From positions 93,966 to 141,955 of the forward strand of contig DDNC01000021.1 in the NCBI GenBank assembly GCA_002340985.1: a stretch of DNA of 47,990 nt, in the 5' to 3' direction. Made by a program: the position numbers and the translations under genes. The first letter of the stretch is position 1; each line of letters begins with the position of its first letter. The stretch is from Firmicutes bacterium UBA2530. GTDB taxonomy: Bacteria > Bacillota > Clostridia > Tissierellales > Sedimentibacteraceae. Of the stretch, positions 24,870-33,442 are shown in pieces. The notes beneath the pieces were generated by a model. That model was not told where the DNA came from and did no database searches. It saw only the letters and a list, made by a program, of their open reading frames with translations.

Positions 24870-24915
24870 TTGACATATGACAATAATTACAATATAATCT
24901 TGATAAAGATATGTC
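24870..24915 (+). promoter_or_regulatory. Consensus promoter with GACATATGaC operators
   Basis: TTGACA (24870-24875), 17 bp, TATAAT (24893-24898). GACATATGAC overlaps the -35 box (24872-24881), and a weaker half site GATATGTC lies at 24908-24915. This is the same arrangement as in the promoter at 23.2 kb. Confidence 0.75.
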
Positions 24916-24945
24916 AGAATTTTAAAATGATTAGGAGCAATTAAA

Positions 24946-25788
24946 ATGAGTGAAAATTGTAATTCAAGCTGCAGCTCATGCAATCAAAACTGCGGCAGCA
25001 GAACTGAAGCCAGTGAATTCTTGGAAAAGCCCCATGAATTAAGTAATATTAAAAAGGTAATAGGTATTGTAAGCGGCAAGGGGGGAGTAGGCAAATCCTT
25101 GATAACTTCAATGCTTGCTGTTACTATGAATAGAAGAAATCACAATGTTGCTGTTTTAGACGCAGACATTACAGGGCCATCAATTCCAAAATCATTTGGT
25201 GTAAAGGAAAAGGCAAAAGGTAATGAGTCAGGGATAATACCGTTAAAAACAAAGACCGGCATAGAAATAATGTCAGTAAATTTATTGTTGGAGGATGATA
25301 CAGATCCTGTTATTTGGAGAGGTCCTGTTATAGCGGGAGTGGTAAAGCAATTCTGGACTGAAGTAATTTGGGAAAATGTTGATTATATGTTTGTGGATAT
25401 GCCTCCTGGCACGGGAGATGTTCCATTGACAGTTTTTCAGTCACTTCCTGTTGACGGCATAATAGTAGTGACTTCACCACAGGAATTGGTTTCAATGATT
25501 GTTGAAAAAGCAGTTAAGATGGCAGAAAATATGAATATACCGATTATTGGCATCGTAGAAAATATGTCATATTTTAAATGCACTGAATGCGATAAAGAAC
25601 ATAAAATTTTTGGGGAAAGCAATATTGACGAAATTGCAAAGAAGCATAATATTGAGATTTTGGCAAAGCTGCCTATAGATACGAAAATAGCTGCATCTAT
25701 TGATAATGGACTGACTGAATTGATTGACGATAGGGCATTTGTTAAAATAGCTGAAATTTTAGAAAATGACAGCTGGCGAAGAAAATAA
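24946..25788 (+). CDS. Mrp/NBP35 family P-loop ATPase (Fe-S cluster carrier)
   Basis: A 280-residue cluster-carrier ATPase. The N-terminus is rich in Cys (CNSSCSSCNQNCGS), as in NBP35-type proteins. The deviant Walker A GKGGVGKS is at about 44-51, DADITGPSIPKSFG and DMPPGTGDVPLT mark the Mrp family, and a CxxC (FKCTECD) near 208 bridges clusters in homologues. It is separated from the glutamate-synthase-like gene by a terminator but carries the same operator pattern. The pair may therefore form a small regulon. Confidence 0.92.
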   Translation: MSENCNSSCSSCNQNCGSRTEASEFLEKPHELSNIKKVIGIVSGKGGVGKSLITSMLAVTMNRRNHNVAVLDADITGPSIPKSFGVKEKAKGNESGIIPLKTKTGIEIMSVNLLLEDDTDPVIWRGPVIAGVVKQFWTEVIWENVDYMFVDMPPGTGDVPLTVFQSLPVDGIIVVTSPQELVSMIVEKAVKMAENMNIPIIGIVENMSYFKCTECDKEHKIFGESNIDEIAKKHNIEILAKLPIDTKIAASIDNGLTELIDDRAFVKIAEILENDSWRRK

Positions 25789-25803
25789 ACAAGGCATTTT
25801 TAG

Positions 25804-25836
25804 AAACCGCAGGAGTTTGAGGTCTTGCGGTTTTTC
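25804..25836 (+). terminator. Terminator of the Mrp gene
   Basis: AAACCGCA (25804-25811) pairs with TGCGGTTT (25826-25833), and a T run follows. Confidence 0.8.
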
Positions 25837-25854
25837 TATGCAAACTTTAGAATA

Positions 25855-26001
25855 TTGCACGGCAATTATATTTCAAAATATAATGGACAAAATAAGTACA
25901 TCGTTATATAATAATTTAGATTAATTAAAGTGCAGAGAGCAGCTATATGAGCAGGGATGCCCTCTGGCAGATATTTGTGACGGTTGAATGCCGTCTTTTT
26001 T
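25855..26001 (+). promoter_or_regulatory. gltX promoter and structured leader with terminator-like hairpin
   Basis: TTGCAC (25855-25860), 18 bp, TATAAT (25879-25884) would start a leader of about 140 nt. It contains an imperfect stem CAGAGaGCA / TGCcCTCTG (25933-25941, 25958-25966). A GACGG-N7-CCGTC hairpin with a T run follows (25979-26001), just before the gltX ribosome site. That layout suggests transcription attenuation. I find no T-box core sequence, and the sensed signal is unknown. Confidence 0.5.
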
Positions 26002-26029
26002 ATAAAATAATATTATTTCGGAGGATAAA

Positions 26030-27673
26030 ATGGATTATAAAAAACTGGCAGAAATTTTGTTTCCTGATATAAAAGAAGATATAGCGTATTATGAAAATGA
26101 ATTTCCCGAGAGAAAGCTTCCTGCAGGAGCAAAGGTAACAAGACTTGCGCCAAGCCCAACGGGATTTATACATCTGGGAAACCTGTACGGTGCATTTGTG
26201 GATGAGAGGCTTGCCCATCAGAGCGGAGGAGTGTTCATGCTCCGAATTGAGGATACGGATGAAAAACGCAAGGTTGAGGGTTCGGTTGAAATAATTATAT
26301 CATCCTTAAAGTATTTTGGGCTTAATTTTGACGAAGGAGCGTTGCTGGAAGGAGAAAAGGGCAGCTACGGACCATACTATCAGAGCAACAGAGGTAAGAT
26401 TTATCAGTGTGTTGCCAAGTATCTTGTTGAGCAGGGCAAAGCATATCCATGCTTCTGCACAGAGGGAGAGCTCGAAGAAATAAGAAAGCAGCAGACTGAA
26501 GAAAATGTAAATCCGGGATATTACGGAAAGTGGGCTAAGTACAGAAACCTTACATTGGAAGAGGTTCAGGCTCATATTGATAACAACGAGGAATTTGTCA
26601 TAAGGTTTAGGTCTGAGGGAACCGAAGAAGGAACATTTGAAATAGAAGATGCCATAAGAGGAAGACTCTCAATGCATGAAAACTTTCAGGATGTTGTTAT
26701 TTTGAAAACCAACGGAATACCAACATACCATTTTGCCCATGTTGTGGATGATCATTTTATGAGAGTAACCCATGTGGTAAGAGGTGAAGAGTGGCTTTCT
26801 ACACTGCCAATTCATCATGATATATTCACCACAATAGGCTGGGAGCTGCCCGTGTATTGCCATACTGCTCATCTCATGAAGATGGATGAAGGAGCTAAGC
26901 GCAAGCTTTCCAAGAGAAAAGATCCTGAGCTGGGACTGGGCTTCTACATGGAGTTAGGATATCATCCTGCTGCCGTGAGAGAATACCTGCTTACAATTCT
27001 GAATTCAAATTACGAGGAATGGAGAATGCAGAATCCTGACAGCCCAATTGAAGAGTTTGAATTTACACTTGAAAAAATGAGCAATTCAGGCGCCTTGTTT
27101 GACCTTGACAAATTAAATAATATAAGCAAGGATGTGCTGCTTAAAATACCTGCCGAGGATATTTATGAATTCTTGCTGAGCTGGGCTGAGGGACATAAGA
27201 CGGAAATAGTGAATATACTTAAGGGTAACAGAGAAGAGGTTATTAAGCTTTTATCCGTGGGAAGAAGCGGAGATAAGCCGAGAAAGGACCTCATGTACTG
27301 CAGCCAGATATTTGAATTTATAAGCTATTACTTTGACGAATATTTTGAAATCACAGATAGTTATCCTGAAAATATCAATAAGGAGGAAGCGGAAAAACTT
27401 CTTAAACTATATTTTGACAGCTATGACCACAATGACGACCAGGTACAATGGTTTGAAAAAATTAGGATGATAGCTCAGGAAAACGGATATGCGGCAAAAC
27501 CGAAAGACTACAAGAAAAATCCCGATATGTACAAGGGACATGTGGGAGATGTTAGCTCAGTTGTAAGGCTCGCAGTAGTTGGTAGGTCCACATCCCCAGA
27601 CATCTGGGAGCTGCAGCAGATTATGGGAGAAGAAAAGGTAAAGAGCAGAATAAAAAAAGCAATGGGAAATTAA
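26030..27673 (+). CDS. gltX: Glutamyl-tRNA synthetase
   Basis: Charges tRNA-Glu (and often tRNA-Gln in clostridia). The 547 residues show the class I signatures: APSPTGFIHLGN with HLGN at 48-51, the anticodon/zinc-region sequence YPCFCTEGELEEIR, and a KMSKS variant KLSKR near 292. A start after CGGAGG is clear. It is longer than the common ~490-residue GltX, in line with a distinct clostridial group. A HAD-family gene follows 25 bp later and is likely co-transcribed. Confidence 0.95.
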   Translation: MDYKKLAEILFPDIKEDIAYYENEFPERKLPAGAKVTRLAPSPTGFIHLGNLYGAFVDERLAHQSGGVFMLRIEDTDEKRKVEGSVEIIISSLKYFGLNFDEGALLEGEKGSYGPYYQSNRGKIYQCVAKYLVEQGKAYPCFCTEGELEEIRKQQTEENVNPGYYGKWAKYRNLTLEEVQAHIDNNEEFVIRFRSEGTEEGTFEIEDAIRGRLSMHENFQDVVILKTNGIPTYHFAHVVDDHFMRVTHVVRGEEWLSTLPIHHDIFTTIGWELPVYCHTAHLMKMDEGAKRKLSKRKDPELGLGFYMELGYHPAAVREYLLTILNSNYEEWRMQNPDSPIEEFEFTLEKMSNSGALFDLDKLNNISKDVLLKIPAEDIYEFLLSWAEGHKTEIVNILKGNREEVIKLLSVGRSGDKPRKDLMYCSQIFEFISYYFDEYFEITDSYPENINKEEAEKLLKLYFDSYDHNDDQVQWFEKIRMIAQENGYAAKPKDYKKNPDMYKGHVGDVSSVVRLAVVGRSTSPDIWELQQIMGEEKVKSRIKKAMGN

Positions 27674-27698
27674 CCGCCTGCGCTTTTAAGGAGGCACT

Positions 27699-28349
27699 AT
27701 GATATATTCACATATAATTTGGGATTTTAACGGGACGCTGCTTGATGATGTGATGGCGGGCATAAAGAGCGAAAATGTACTTCTTGCCAGGAGAAACATG
27801 CCTCTGATAGAAGGTATTGAGCACTATCAAAGGAGCTTTTGCTTCCCGATTGTAGAATATTATAAAAAACTGGGTCATAATTTCGAAAAGGAAGATTACA
27901 ATGAGCTCGCAATTGAATGGGTTACGGAATATCTTAAATTTTCAAAAGAATCAAGGCTGAATGAGGGTGTTAAGGATGTTCTTGACAAATTTAAAGATGA
28001 AAACTGCCGTCAGGTAATTTTATCCGCATCAGAGAGACAGATGCTTGTAAAGCAGGTTAAAGAGCTCGGAATATATGATTATTTTGATGAAATACTTGGA
28101 CTTGACAACATTCATGCTCACAGCAAGGCAGAGATGGCTGTAGAATGGGCAAAAGCAAGAAAAATACCAAAGGCCCTATTTATAGGAGACACAACACATG
28201 ATTATGATGTTGCCTGCCGCATGAACGCGGACTGCGTGCTTGTGGCAAGAGGCCATCAAAATAAGGAAACTCTTTTGAAATGCGGAGTACCTGTATTCGA
28301 TACATTTTACGATATAATAGATTATGCCGAAAAATCAGGTAAAAGGTAA
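27699..28349 (+). CDS. HAD family hydrolase (Gph-like)
   Basis: A 216-residue phosphatase-type protein. The HAD motifs appear in order: DFNGTLLDD (motif I, with N in place of the usual x), SASE (II), a Lys in HAHSKAE (III) and GDTTHDYD (IV). The cap domain lies between I and II as in phosphoglycolate phosphatases. The substrate is unknown. The start follows AAGGAGG and it lies close behind gltX. Confidence 0.88.
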   Translation: MIYSHIIWDFNGTLLDDVMAGIKSENVLLARRNMPLIEGIEHYQRSFCFPIVEYYKKLGHNFEKEDYNELAIEWVTEYLKFSKESRLNEGVKDVLDKFKDENCRQVILSASERQMLVKQVKELGIYDYFDEILGLDNIHAHSKAEMAVEWAKARKIPKALFIGDTTHDYDVACRMNADCVLVARGHQNKETLLKCGVPVFDTFYDIIDYAEKSGKR

Positions 28350-28471
28350 TAAAGATATAATTATTACAAATTATTAATAAAAAAACAGTTGTGCACAAAT
28401 ACCGTTTGTATATATAATGAGCATGTAAAAATTCCCCCTCTATTTATTATTATAAATTTATTTGTAAATGT

Positions 28472-28498
28472 GAACCAGAACTTCTGGTTCTTTTTTTG
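28472..28498 (+). terminator. Terminator downstream of the HAD gene
   Basis: GAACCAGAA-C-TTCTGGTTC forms a near-perfect hairpin followed by seven T. Confidence 0.75.
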
Positions 28499-28504
28499 CT
28501 ACGT

Positions 28505-28639
28505 TTATTTATGGTTTGCGTCTACGTCTTTTTTTCTCTCTTCAACTTCAAATTCATTAGGAATATAAACGTTGCCGGGGTTTGTAGGAACGTTGTTTCT
28601 CATTTTGAGCTTATTTACGAGCATATCTACGATTATCAT
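28505..28639 (-). CDS. Candidate 44-residue protein, unknown
   Basis: ATG at 28639 lies behind AAGGTGGTGAC at good spacing. The 44 residues are hydrophilic with a conserved-looking NPGNVYIPNEFEVEE stretch. No family is recognised. The proposal rests on the ribosome site and on plausible amino-acid content only. Confidence 0.45.
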   Translation of the reverse strand: MIIVDMLVNKLKMRNNVPTNPGNVYIPNEFEVEERKKDVDANHK

Positions 28640-28822
28640 TTTGTCACCACCTTTTTAATGTCAGTTTATTTTATTATTTCTATTTTTAATTTTGTTAAGC
28701 TTACTTTATAAGGATAAATTGTAAGATTTTTTCTGAAAGCGCTTTTTCGTTTAAATAGCATTAACTTATTTGCTTGTTTTGAATAACATAATGATATAGC
28801 TAACGTCTGACGGAGGTAGTAA

Positions 28823-29578
28823 ATGGAATATATATGCGAATTGAAGAATATCTCTAAAAGATTTCATACGATAAATAACGAAACAAAAGCAATAGATGAC
28901 TTATCATTTAATATAAAAAAGGGAGAAATTGTTTCTATTGTGGGACCTTCAGGATCGGGTAAATCAACGGTCCTTTCATTAATAGCGGGACTGGAAAAAC
29001 CATCAGAGGGTGAAGTTATAGTCAATACTGACAGCATAGGCTTTATGTTTCAAAAAGACCAGCTGTATGAATGGAGAAATATATTTAAAAACTGCATTTT
29101 AGGACTGGAAATAAAGCACATGAATACAGATGAGAATAAAGAAAAGGTAATGAATATGCTAAGGAATTATGGGTTGTACAGTTTCAGAAACCATTATCCC
29201 AGCCAGTTGTCCGGTGGCATGAGGCAGAGGGCTGCTTTAGTGCGCACATTGGCAATAGAGCCTGCTTTGCTTCTGCTGGATGAACCTTTTTCGGCATTGG
29301 ACTATCAAACAAGACTGTCTGTTGGAAACGAAGTGGGAAAAATCCTGAGAAGAGAAAAAATAACAACAATATTGGTAACTCACGATATTCCTGAGGCTGT
29401 CAGCATTTCGGACAGAGTAATCGTATTTACCGAAAGACCTGCAAAAGTAAAAAAGGAATATGACATTGAATTCAGTCAATGTCAGGGAGAGAGAACTCCG
29501 ATGAAATGCAGAAACACTCTGGAATTCGGAGAATATTTCAGAGAGATATGGAGGGATTTGGATGCGGGAGAAGAATAA
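28823..29578 (+). CDS. ABC transporter ATP-binding protein (NitT/TauT type), second system
   Basis: A 251-residue ATPase with Walker A GPSGSGKST near 40, signature LSGGMRQR near 131, Walker B LLLLDEP near 150 and switch His in VTHDIPEA near 188. The C-terminus (SVGNEVGKIL... ERTPMKCRN...) is typical of SsuB/TauB-like importers. The permease gene starts 17 bp inside this gene's end. The start follows GGAGGTAGTAA. No binding-protein gene is near. Confidence 0.9.
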   Translation: MEYICELKNISKRFHTINNETKAIDDLSFNIKKGEIVSIVGPSGSGKSTVLSLIAGLEKPSEGEVIVNTDSIGFMFQKDQLYEWRNIFKNCILGLEIKHMNTDENKEKVMNMLRNYGLYSFRNHYPSQLSGGMRQRAALVRTLAIEPALLLLDEPFSALDYQTRLSVGNEVGKILRREKITTILVTHDIPEAVSISDRVIVFTERPAKVKKEYDIEFSQCQGERTPMKCRNTLEFGEYFREIWRDLDAGEE

Positions 29579-30383
29579 AAGCGCTGTGGCTGCAAATATA
29601 TCTAAAGAACATCAGGAGTATCTAAAGTCGGTAAAAAGAGATAAAAACTTTATAAGAACAACGCAAATATTGGTGTTTGTTATTTTTATTGCTATTTGGG
29701 AATGGGCTGCAAGGTATAAATTAATAGATACATTTTTAATAAGCAGTCCGGGTGCTATATCCGAACTCATATTTAAGTTTATAAAGGACGGAAGCCTGTT
29801 TAAGCATTTGTATGTTTCAACAACAGAAACTGTGGCAGGTTTTTTTGCAGGAACATTAGCAGGGCTTGGAATTGCTGTCTTGCTTTGGTGGTTTGAGAAG
29901 CTTGCGCGGATTACAGACCCTTATATTGTCATACTGAACAGTCTGCCTAAGACTGCGCTTGCACCTATAATTATTCTATGGGCCGGCATGGGCTTCTCAG
30001 GCATAGTCGTAACTGCCGCTTCTATCTCAGTCATAGTAACGACAATGACACTTTATACGGGATTTATAAATGTTGAAAAGGACAAAATAATATTGCTGAA
30101 AACCATGGGGGCAAATAAATATCAGATTTTGAAAAAGGTAATTATTCCTGCTAATATTCCCGGCATAATGAGCGTTATAAAGGTGAATATAGGGTTGTCA
30201 TGGATTGGGGTAATAGTTGGTGAGTTCCTTGTATCGAAGGCTGGAATAGGATATCTGATACTGTACGGAAGCCAGACCTTCAAGCTTGACCTTGTTATGA
30301 TGGGTGTATTTGTGCTTGGAGTTATAGCTGCCGTAATGTATTTTTTTGCCGCGTGGCTGGAGAAAAAGGTAATAAAGTATTGA
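29562..30383 (+). CDS. ABC transporter permease (NitT/TauT type), second system
   Basis: A 273-residue membrane protein with a ~35-residue cytoplasmic N-terminus, about six helices and the ATPase-contact loop LLKTMGANKYQILKKVIIPA. The PKTALAPIIILWAGMG and GEFLVSKAGIGYLI segments are typical of nitrate/sulfonate-type permeases. It overlaps the ATPase gene by 17 bp. The system lacks its own binding protein here and might borrow one from elsewhere, for example the lipoprotein at 16.1-17.2 kb; that is speculation. Confidence 0.9.
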   Translation: MREKNKSAVAANISKEHQEYLKSVKRDKNFIRTTQILVFVIFIAIWEWAARYKLIDTFLISSPGAISELIFKFIKDGSLFKHLYVSTTETVAGFFAGTLAGLGIAVLLWWFEKLARITDPYIVILNSLPKTALAPIIILWAGMGFSGIVVTAASISVIVTTMTLYTGFINVEKDKIILLKTMGANKYQILKKVIIPANIPGIMSVIKVNIGLSWIGVIVGEFLVSKAGIGYLILYGSQTFKLDLVMMGVFVLGVIAAVMYFFAAWLEKKVIKY

Positions 30384-30459
30384 AGAAAGGCGATTTTCAT
30401 TATATAATATATTTATTGAAAGCAAATGATAAAATTCTTAGAGCAGACGAGGGATAATT

Positions 30460-30999
30460 ATGGAGTTGGGAGATAAGATAAGGTCACTGAGATTGAAACA
30501 AAAAATCAGCATAGAACAGCTTTCCTTGATAACAGGTTTAAGCAAGGGACTGATAAGTCAGATTGAAAGGGATATTACCGGTCCGTCTGTTGCTTCCTTA
30601 TGGAAAATTTCCAAGGCGCTGAATGTTACAATGAATTATTTTTTTGACGAATACGATGATTTTAATCAGGTTGTCAAAAAAGATGAAAGAAAAAAAATAA
30701 TGATGAAAAACGGGGATAGAACCTACGAGCTATTGTGTCCGAATCTTAAAAACCAGATAGAAATGCTTTGGATTGAAATAGAACCAAATGAATCTAACTC
30801 GGAGGAACTTATAAGTCACGAAGGAGAGGAGTGCGGGGTCGTAATTGAAGGCACCCTGCGTGTTTTGTCCGGAGATAAGATATATGACCTTGAACAGGGA
30901 GACAGCATATATCTTGACAGTACAATACCTCACAGGTATATTAACACGGGAGATGTAAAATCTGTATCTGTCTGGGCTATGGTCCCACCAAGTTTTTAA
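30460..30999 (+). CDS. XRE family regulator with C-terminal cupin domain
   Basis: A 179-residue transcription factor. Residues 1-65 are an XRE helix-turn-helix (KIRSLRLKQKISIEQLSLIT, GLSKGLISQIERDITGPSVAS). Residues ~95-179 form a cupin barrel (EEXGVVIEGTLRVLSGDKIYDLEQGDS, SIPHRY-like end) that normally binds a small ligand. It lies between the second ABC system and the DUF819-dipeptidase unit. The inverted repeats upstream of the latter are plausible targets. It ends at a strong terminator. Confidence 0.9.
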   Translation: MELGDKIRSLRLKQKISIEQLSLITGLSKGLISQIERDITGPSVASLWKISKALNVTMNYFFDEYDDFNQVVKKDERKKIMMKNGDRTYELLCPNLKNQIEMLWIEIEPNESNSEELISHEGEECGVVIEGTLRVLSGDKIYDLEQGDSIYLDSTIPHRYINTGDVKSVSVWAMVPPSF

Positions 31000-31006
31000 T
31001 AATATA

Positions 31007-31067
31007 AGGCTGTTGCATTAGTACTGTCAAGAATGACAGAAATTTACTTAATGCAACAGCTTTTTTA
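31007..31067 (+). terminator. Terminator with nested hairpin
   Basis: GCTGTTGCATTA (31009-31020) pairs with TAATGCAACAGC (31049-31060) over 12 bp and runs into TTTTTT. The loop holds a second hairpin, CTGTCA-AGAA-TGACAG. Confidence 0.85.
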
Positions 31068-31078
31068 ATTTAAGGATA

Positions 31079-31175
31079 TTGACATTTTTTTAAGTTTATA
31101 GTATCATGATATAAATTCAATATATTGAATTATTTTTTTATTAATAATAACAAACGTTTTCTATGTTTGTTATTA
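31079..31175 (+). promoter_or_regulatory. Promoter and two inverted repeats before the DUF819 gene
   Basis: TTGACA (31079-31084), 17 bp, TATCAT (31102-31107). Downstream are the exact 16-bp palindrome ATTCAATATATTGAAT (31115-31130) and TAATAACAAAC-N9-GTTTGTTATTA (31145-31175, 11-bp arms). Both lie in the transcribed leader, where a bound repressor would block elongation. Confidence 0.65.
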
Positions 31176-31201
31176 AAACTAATATGATGGAGGAATAATG
31201 T

Positions 31202-32404
31202 ATGAGTTTTTCAATTAGTCCTGATAATTCGTGGGCTTTGTGGGCAATTATAATCGGATGGGCTGCAGTAAGTATTTGGCTTGAACAAAAATATAACTGG
31301 GCGTCAAAGGTATCAGGTGCAATAATTGCTCTGGTTGGCGCAATGGCTTTATCAAATATAGGATTGATTCCTGTTGATGCACCTACTTATGACGTTATAT
31401 GGGGATATGCGGTTCCGATTGCAATTCCGCTTTTAATGTTTCAATGCAACATTAAAAAGGTTTGGAAGGAAAGCGGAAGAATGTTGATAATATTTTTATT
31501 CGGATCTGTAGGAACGGTGGCAGGTGCGATTATAGGATTCTTTCTTCTGAAGGATAAGATTCCTTATTTAGCAGAGATTGCTGGTATGATGACCGGTTCA
31601 TACATCGGTGGAGGAGTAAACTTTGTTGCTGTATCAAATTCATTTAAGGTTCCCGGAGAAGTTGTGTCAGCTACTATTGTTGCGGATAATGTTTTGATGG
31701 CATTATATTTCCTTTCACTGATAACGATTCCGACATTGTCGTTCTTCAGGAAAAATTTCAGGCACCCATATGTTGATAAGGTTGAAAGTTCTTCGGTAGG
31801 TGAAAATGAAACGAGTGCTGCCGCATATTGGAAAGGTAAAGAAATATCGCTTAAGGACATAGCTTTTTCTATTGCTGCATCAGTGATAATTGTGGCTGTG
31901 GCAAAGGCGCTTTCAGGCGTTATAGGAAACTTAATACCGACATCTAATAAGTTTTTAGAACTTTTAAATACTCTTTTCAGCAACCAATATCTGCTTATAA
32001 GTACACTTACTATCATTGCAGTTTCATTTATGCCTAAATTCTTTGAAGGTATTAACGGAGCTCAGGAGATAGGAACATTTTTAATTTATCTCTTCTTCGT
32101 TGTAATAGGAGTTCCGGCTTCGATTCCTATGATTTTGCAAAATGCACCGCTTATATTGCTCTTCTGCGGTATAATGGTAATGGTTAATATGCTTGTAAGT
32201 TTTGTGGCTGGAAAGATATTCAATTACAGTGTTGAAGAAATAATTGTCGCTTCTAACGCAAATATAGGAGGACCGACTACTGCGGCAGCTATGGCCATAT
32301 CAAAAGGCTGGACAGATTTGGTGGGCCCCGCAATGCTTATAGGTGTTTTTGGATATGGTATAGGTTCTTATCTTGGTATAACTATAGGTAGTTTGTTAAT
32401 GTAA
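31202..32404 (+). CDS. DUF819 family integral membrane protein
   Basis: A 400-residue membrane protein with about ten helices. The motifs GMMTGSYIGGGVNFVAVSNS and SNANIGGPTTAAAMAISKGW are the two inverted-repeat signature loops of the DUF819 (YjcL-like) family. The related fold is that of secondary transporters, and the loops resemble ligand-binding turns. I use the ATG at 31202; the ATG four bases earlier is out of frame and stops quickly. A membrane dipeptidase gene follows 23 bp later, so transport of a dipeptide or its product is a reasonable guess only. Confidence 0.88.
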   Translation: MSFSISPDNSWALWAIIIGWAAVSIWLEQKYNWASKVSGAIIALVGAMALSNIGLIPVDAPTYDVIWGYAVPIAIPLLMFQCNIKKVWKESGRMLIIFLFGSVGTVAGAIIGFFLLKDKIPYLAEIAGMMTGSYIGGGVNFVAVSNSFKVPGEVVSATIVADNVLMALYFLSLITIPTLSFFRKNFRHPYVDKVESSSVGENETSAAAYWKGKEISLKDIAFSIAASVIIVAVAKALSGVIGNLIPTSNKFLELLNTLFSNQYLLISTLTIIAVSFMPKFFEGINGAQEIGTFLIYLFFVVIGVPASIPMILQNAPLILLFCGIMVMVNMLVSFVAGKIFNYSVEEIIVASNANIGGPTTAAAMAISKGWTDLVGPAMLIGVFGYGIGSYLGITIGSLLM

Positions 32405-32427
32405 ATTAAGTGAAGGCAGGTGGAGTA

Positions 32428-33402
32428 ATGATTTTTGACGGACACTCTGATATTTTGACGGATGTGACTATACGAACCTTAAGCGGTGAAAATGATATTA
32501 TACGAAAATATCATTTAGACAAGCTTAAGAGGGGAAAAATATCAGGCAGCATATTTGTTATGTGGATTGATCCTCCTTTTACGGATGATGCATTTAAAAG
32601 ATCAGTACAGATTGTTGATTCCATAAAGAAAGAGTTGGAATATTGCAATGATTCTGTCGCTTTGGTCAAATCATACAAAGATGTTGAAAAGGCATTGGAA
32701 CAAAATAAATTTTATGTTTTTATCGGGTTGGAAGGCCTCAGCAGTATAGGGGATAATATAGATTTAATTGATTATTTTTATGATTTCGGGGCAAGGCATG
32801 CAAGCCTGACATGGAATGAAGAGAATACTCTGGCTACTGGTGTTAAAGGTAATCCTGAAAGAGGTTTATCGGAGATTGGAAAAAAGGCTGTCAGAAGAAT
32901 AAATCAGAAAAGAATGCTTCTTGATGTTTCGCATCTCAATGACAGATCATTCTGGGATGTAGTAAATGAAACAGATAAGCCAATAATTGCATCTCACTCT
33001 AATTGCAGGGCTCTGTGCGATGTGCCGAGGAACCTGACGGATGAGCAATTAAAGAAAATTGCAGAATTTAATGGTCTGGTAGGCGTGAATTCATTCAATC
33101 AATTTGTTCATAGAGATATAGAAAATCAGACTATTGAAATGCTTGTGAGGCATGCGGCACACATGGCGGATATAATGGGAATTGATCATGTGGCAATAGG
33201 AATGGATTACTGTGATTTCCTGGATGACAGCTCAATGAGCAGCTTTAGCACGCAGGAAACGTCATATACCAAGGGACTCGAAGATGCATCCAGAACATAT
33301 ATGTTTCTTGATGAAATGGCAAAAGCAGGTTTCACAAAGGAAGATATTGAGAAAGTCGCATATAAAAATTATCACAGAATCATAAAAAATATAATAGGTT
33401 AA
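32428..33402 (+). CDS. Membrane dipeptidase family (peptidase M19) protein
   Basis: A 324-residue zinc dipeptidase of the renal-dipeptidase family. Metal and active-site residues are visible: DGHSD near the N-terminus, the bridging Glu in GLEGLSS near 108, DVSHL near 173, ASHSN near 190 and GMDYCDF near 255. I start at ATG 32428 so that the protein begins MIFDGHSD and the ribosome site AGGTGGAG is upstream; the longer GTG start at 32410 would bury it. It is in one unit with the DUF819 gene. It ends at a terminator shared with the hydrogenase operon. Confidence 0.92.
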   Translation: MIFDGHSDILTDVTIRTLSGENDIIRKYHLDKLKRGKISGSIFVMWIDPPFTDDAFKRSVQIVDSIKKELEYCNDSVALVKSYKDVEKALEQNKFYVFIGLEGLSSIGDNIDLIDYFYDFGARHASLTWNEENTLATGVKGNPERGLSEIGKKAVRRINQKRMLLDVSHLNDRSFWDVVNETDKPIIASHSNCRALCDVPRNLTDEQLKKIAEFNGLVGVNSFNQFVHRDIENQTIEMLVRHAAHMADIMGIDHVAIGMDYCDFLDDSSMSSFSTQETSYTKGLEDASRTYMFLDEMAKAGFTKEDIEKVAYKNYHRIIKNIIG

Positions 33403-33405
33403 AGA

Positions 33406-33438
33406 AAAATCCGCATCACTGAAAGTGATGCGGATTTT
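33406..33438. terminator. Bidirectional terminator between dipeptidase and hydrogenase genes
   Basis: AAAATCCGCATCACT (33406-33420), loop GAA, AGTGATGCGGATTTT (33424-33438): a 15-bp perfect stem with A/T tails on both sides. Confidence 0.92.
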
Positions 33439-33442
33439 AATA

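Larger units (their letters stand above)
28350..28822. other. Intergenic region with one terminator and one candidate small minus-strand gene
   Basis: The region is very AT-rich. It holds a plus-strand terminator and a possible 44-codon minus-strand gene, both listed separately. The 71-residue plus-strand reading from 28496 has no ribosome site and begins in the terminator's T run. Nothing recognisable lies between 28640 and the ABC gene. Confidence 0.5.

Noticed and set aside
28496..28711. 71-residue plus-strand ORF
   Set aside because: No ribosome site, begins at a terminator T run, and the minus strand offers a better small gene.
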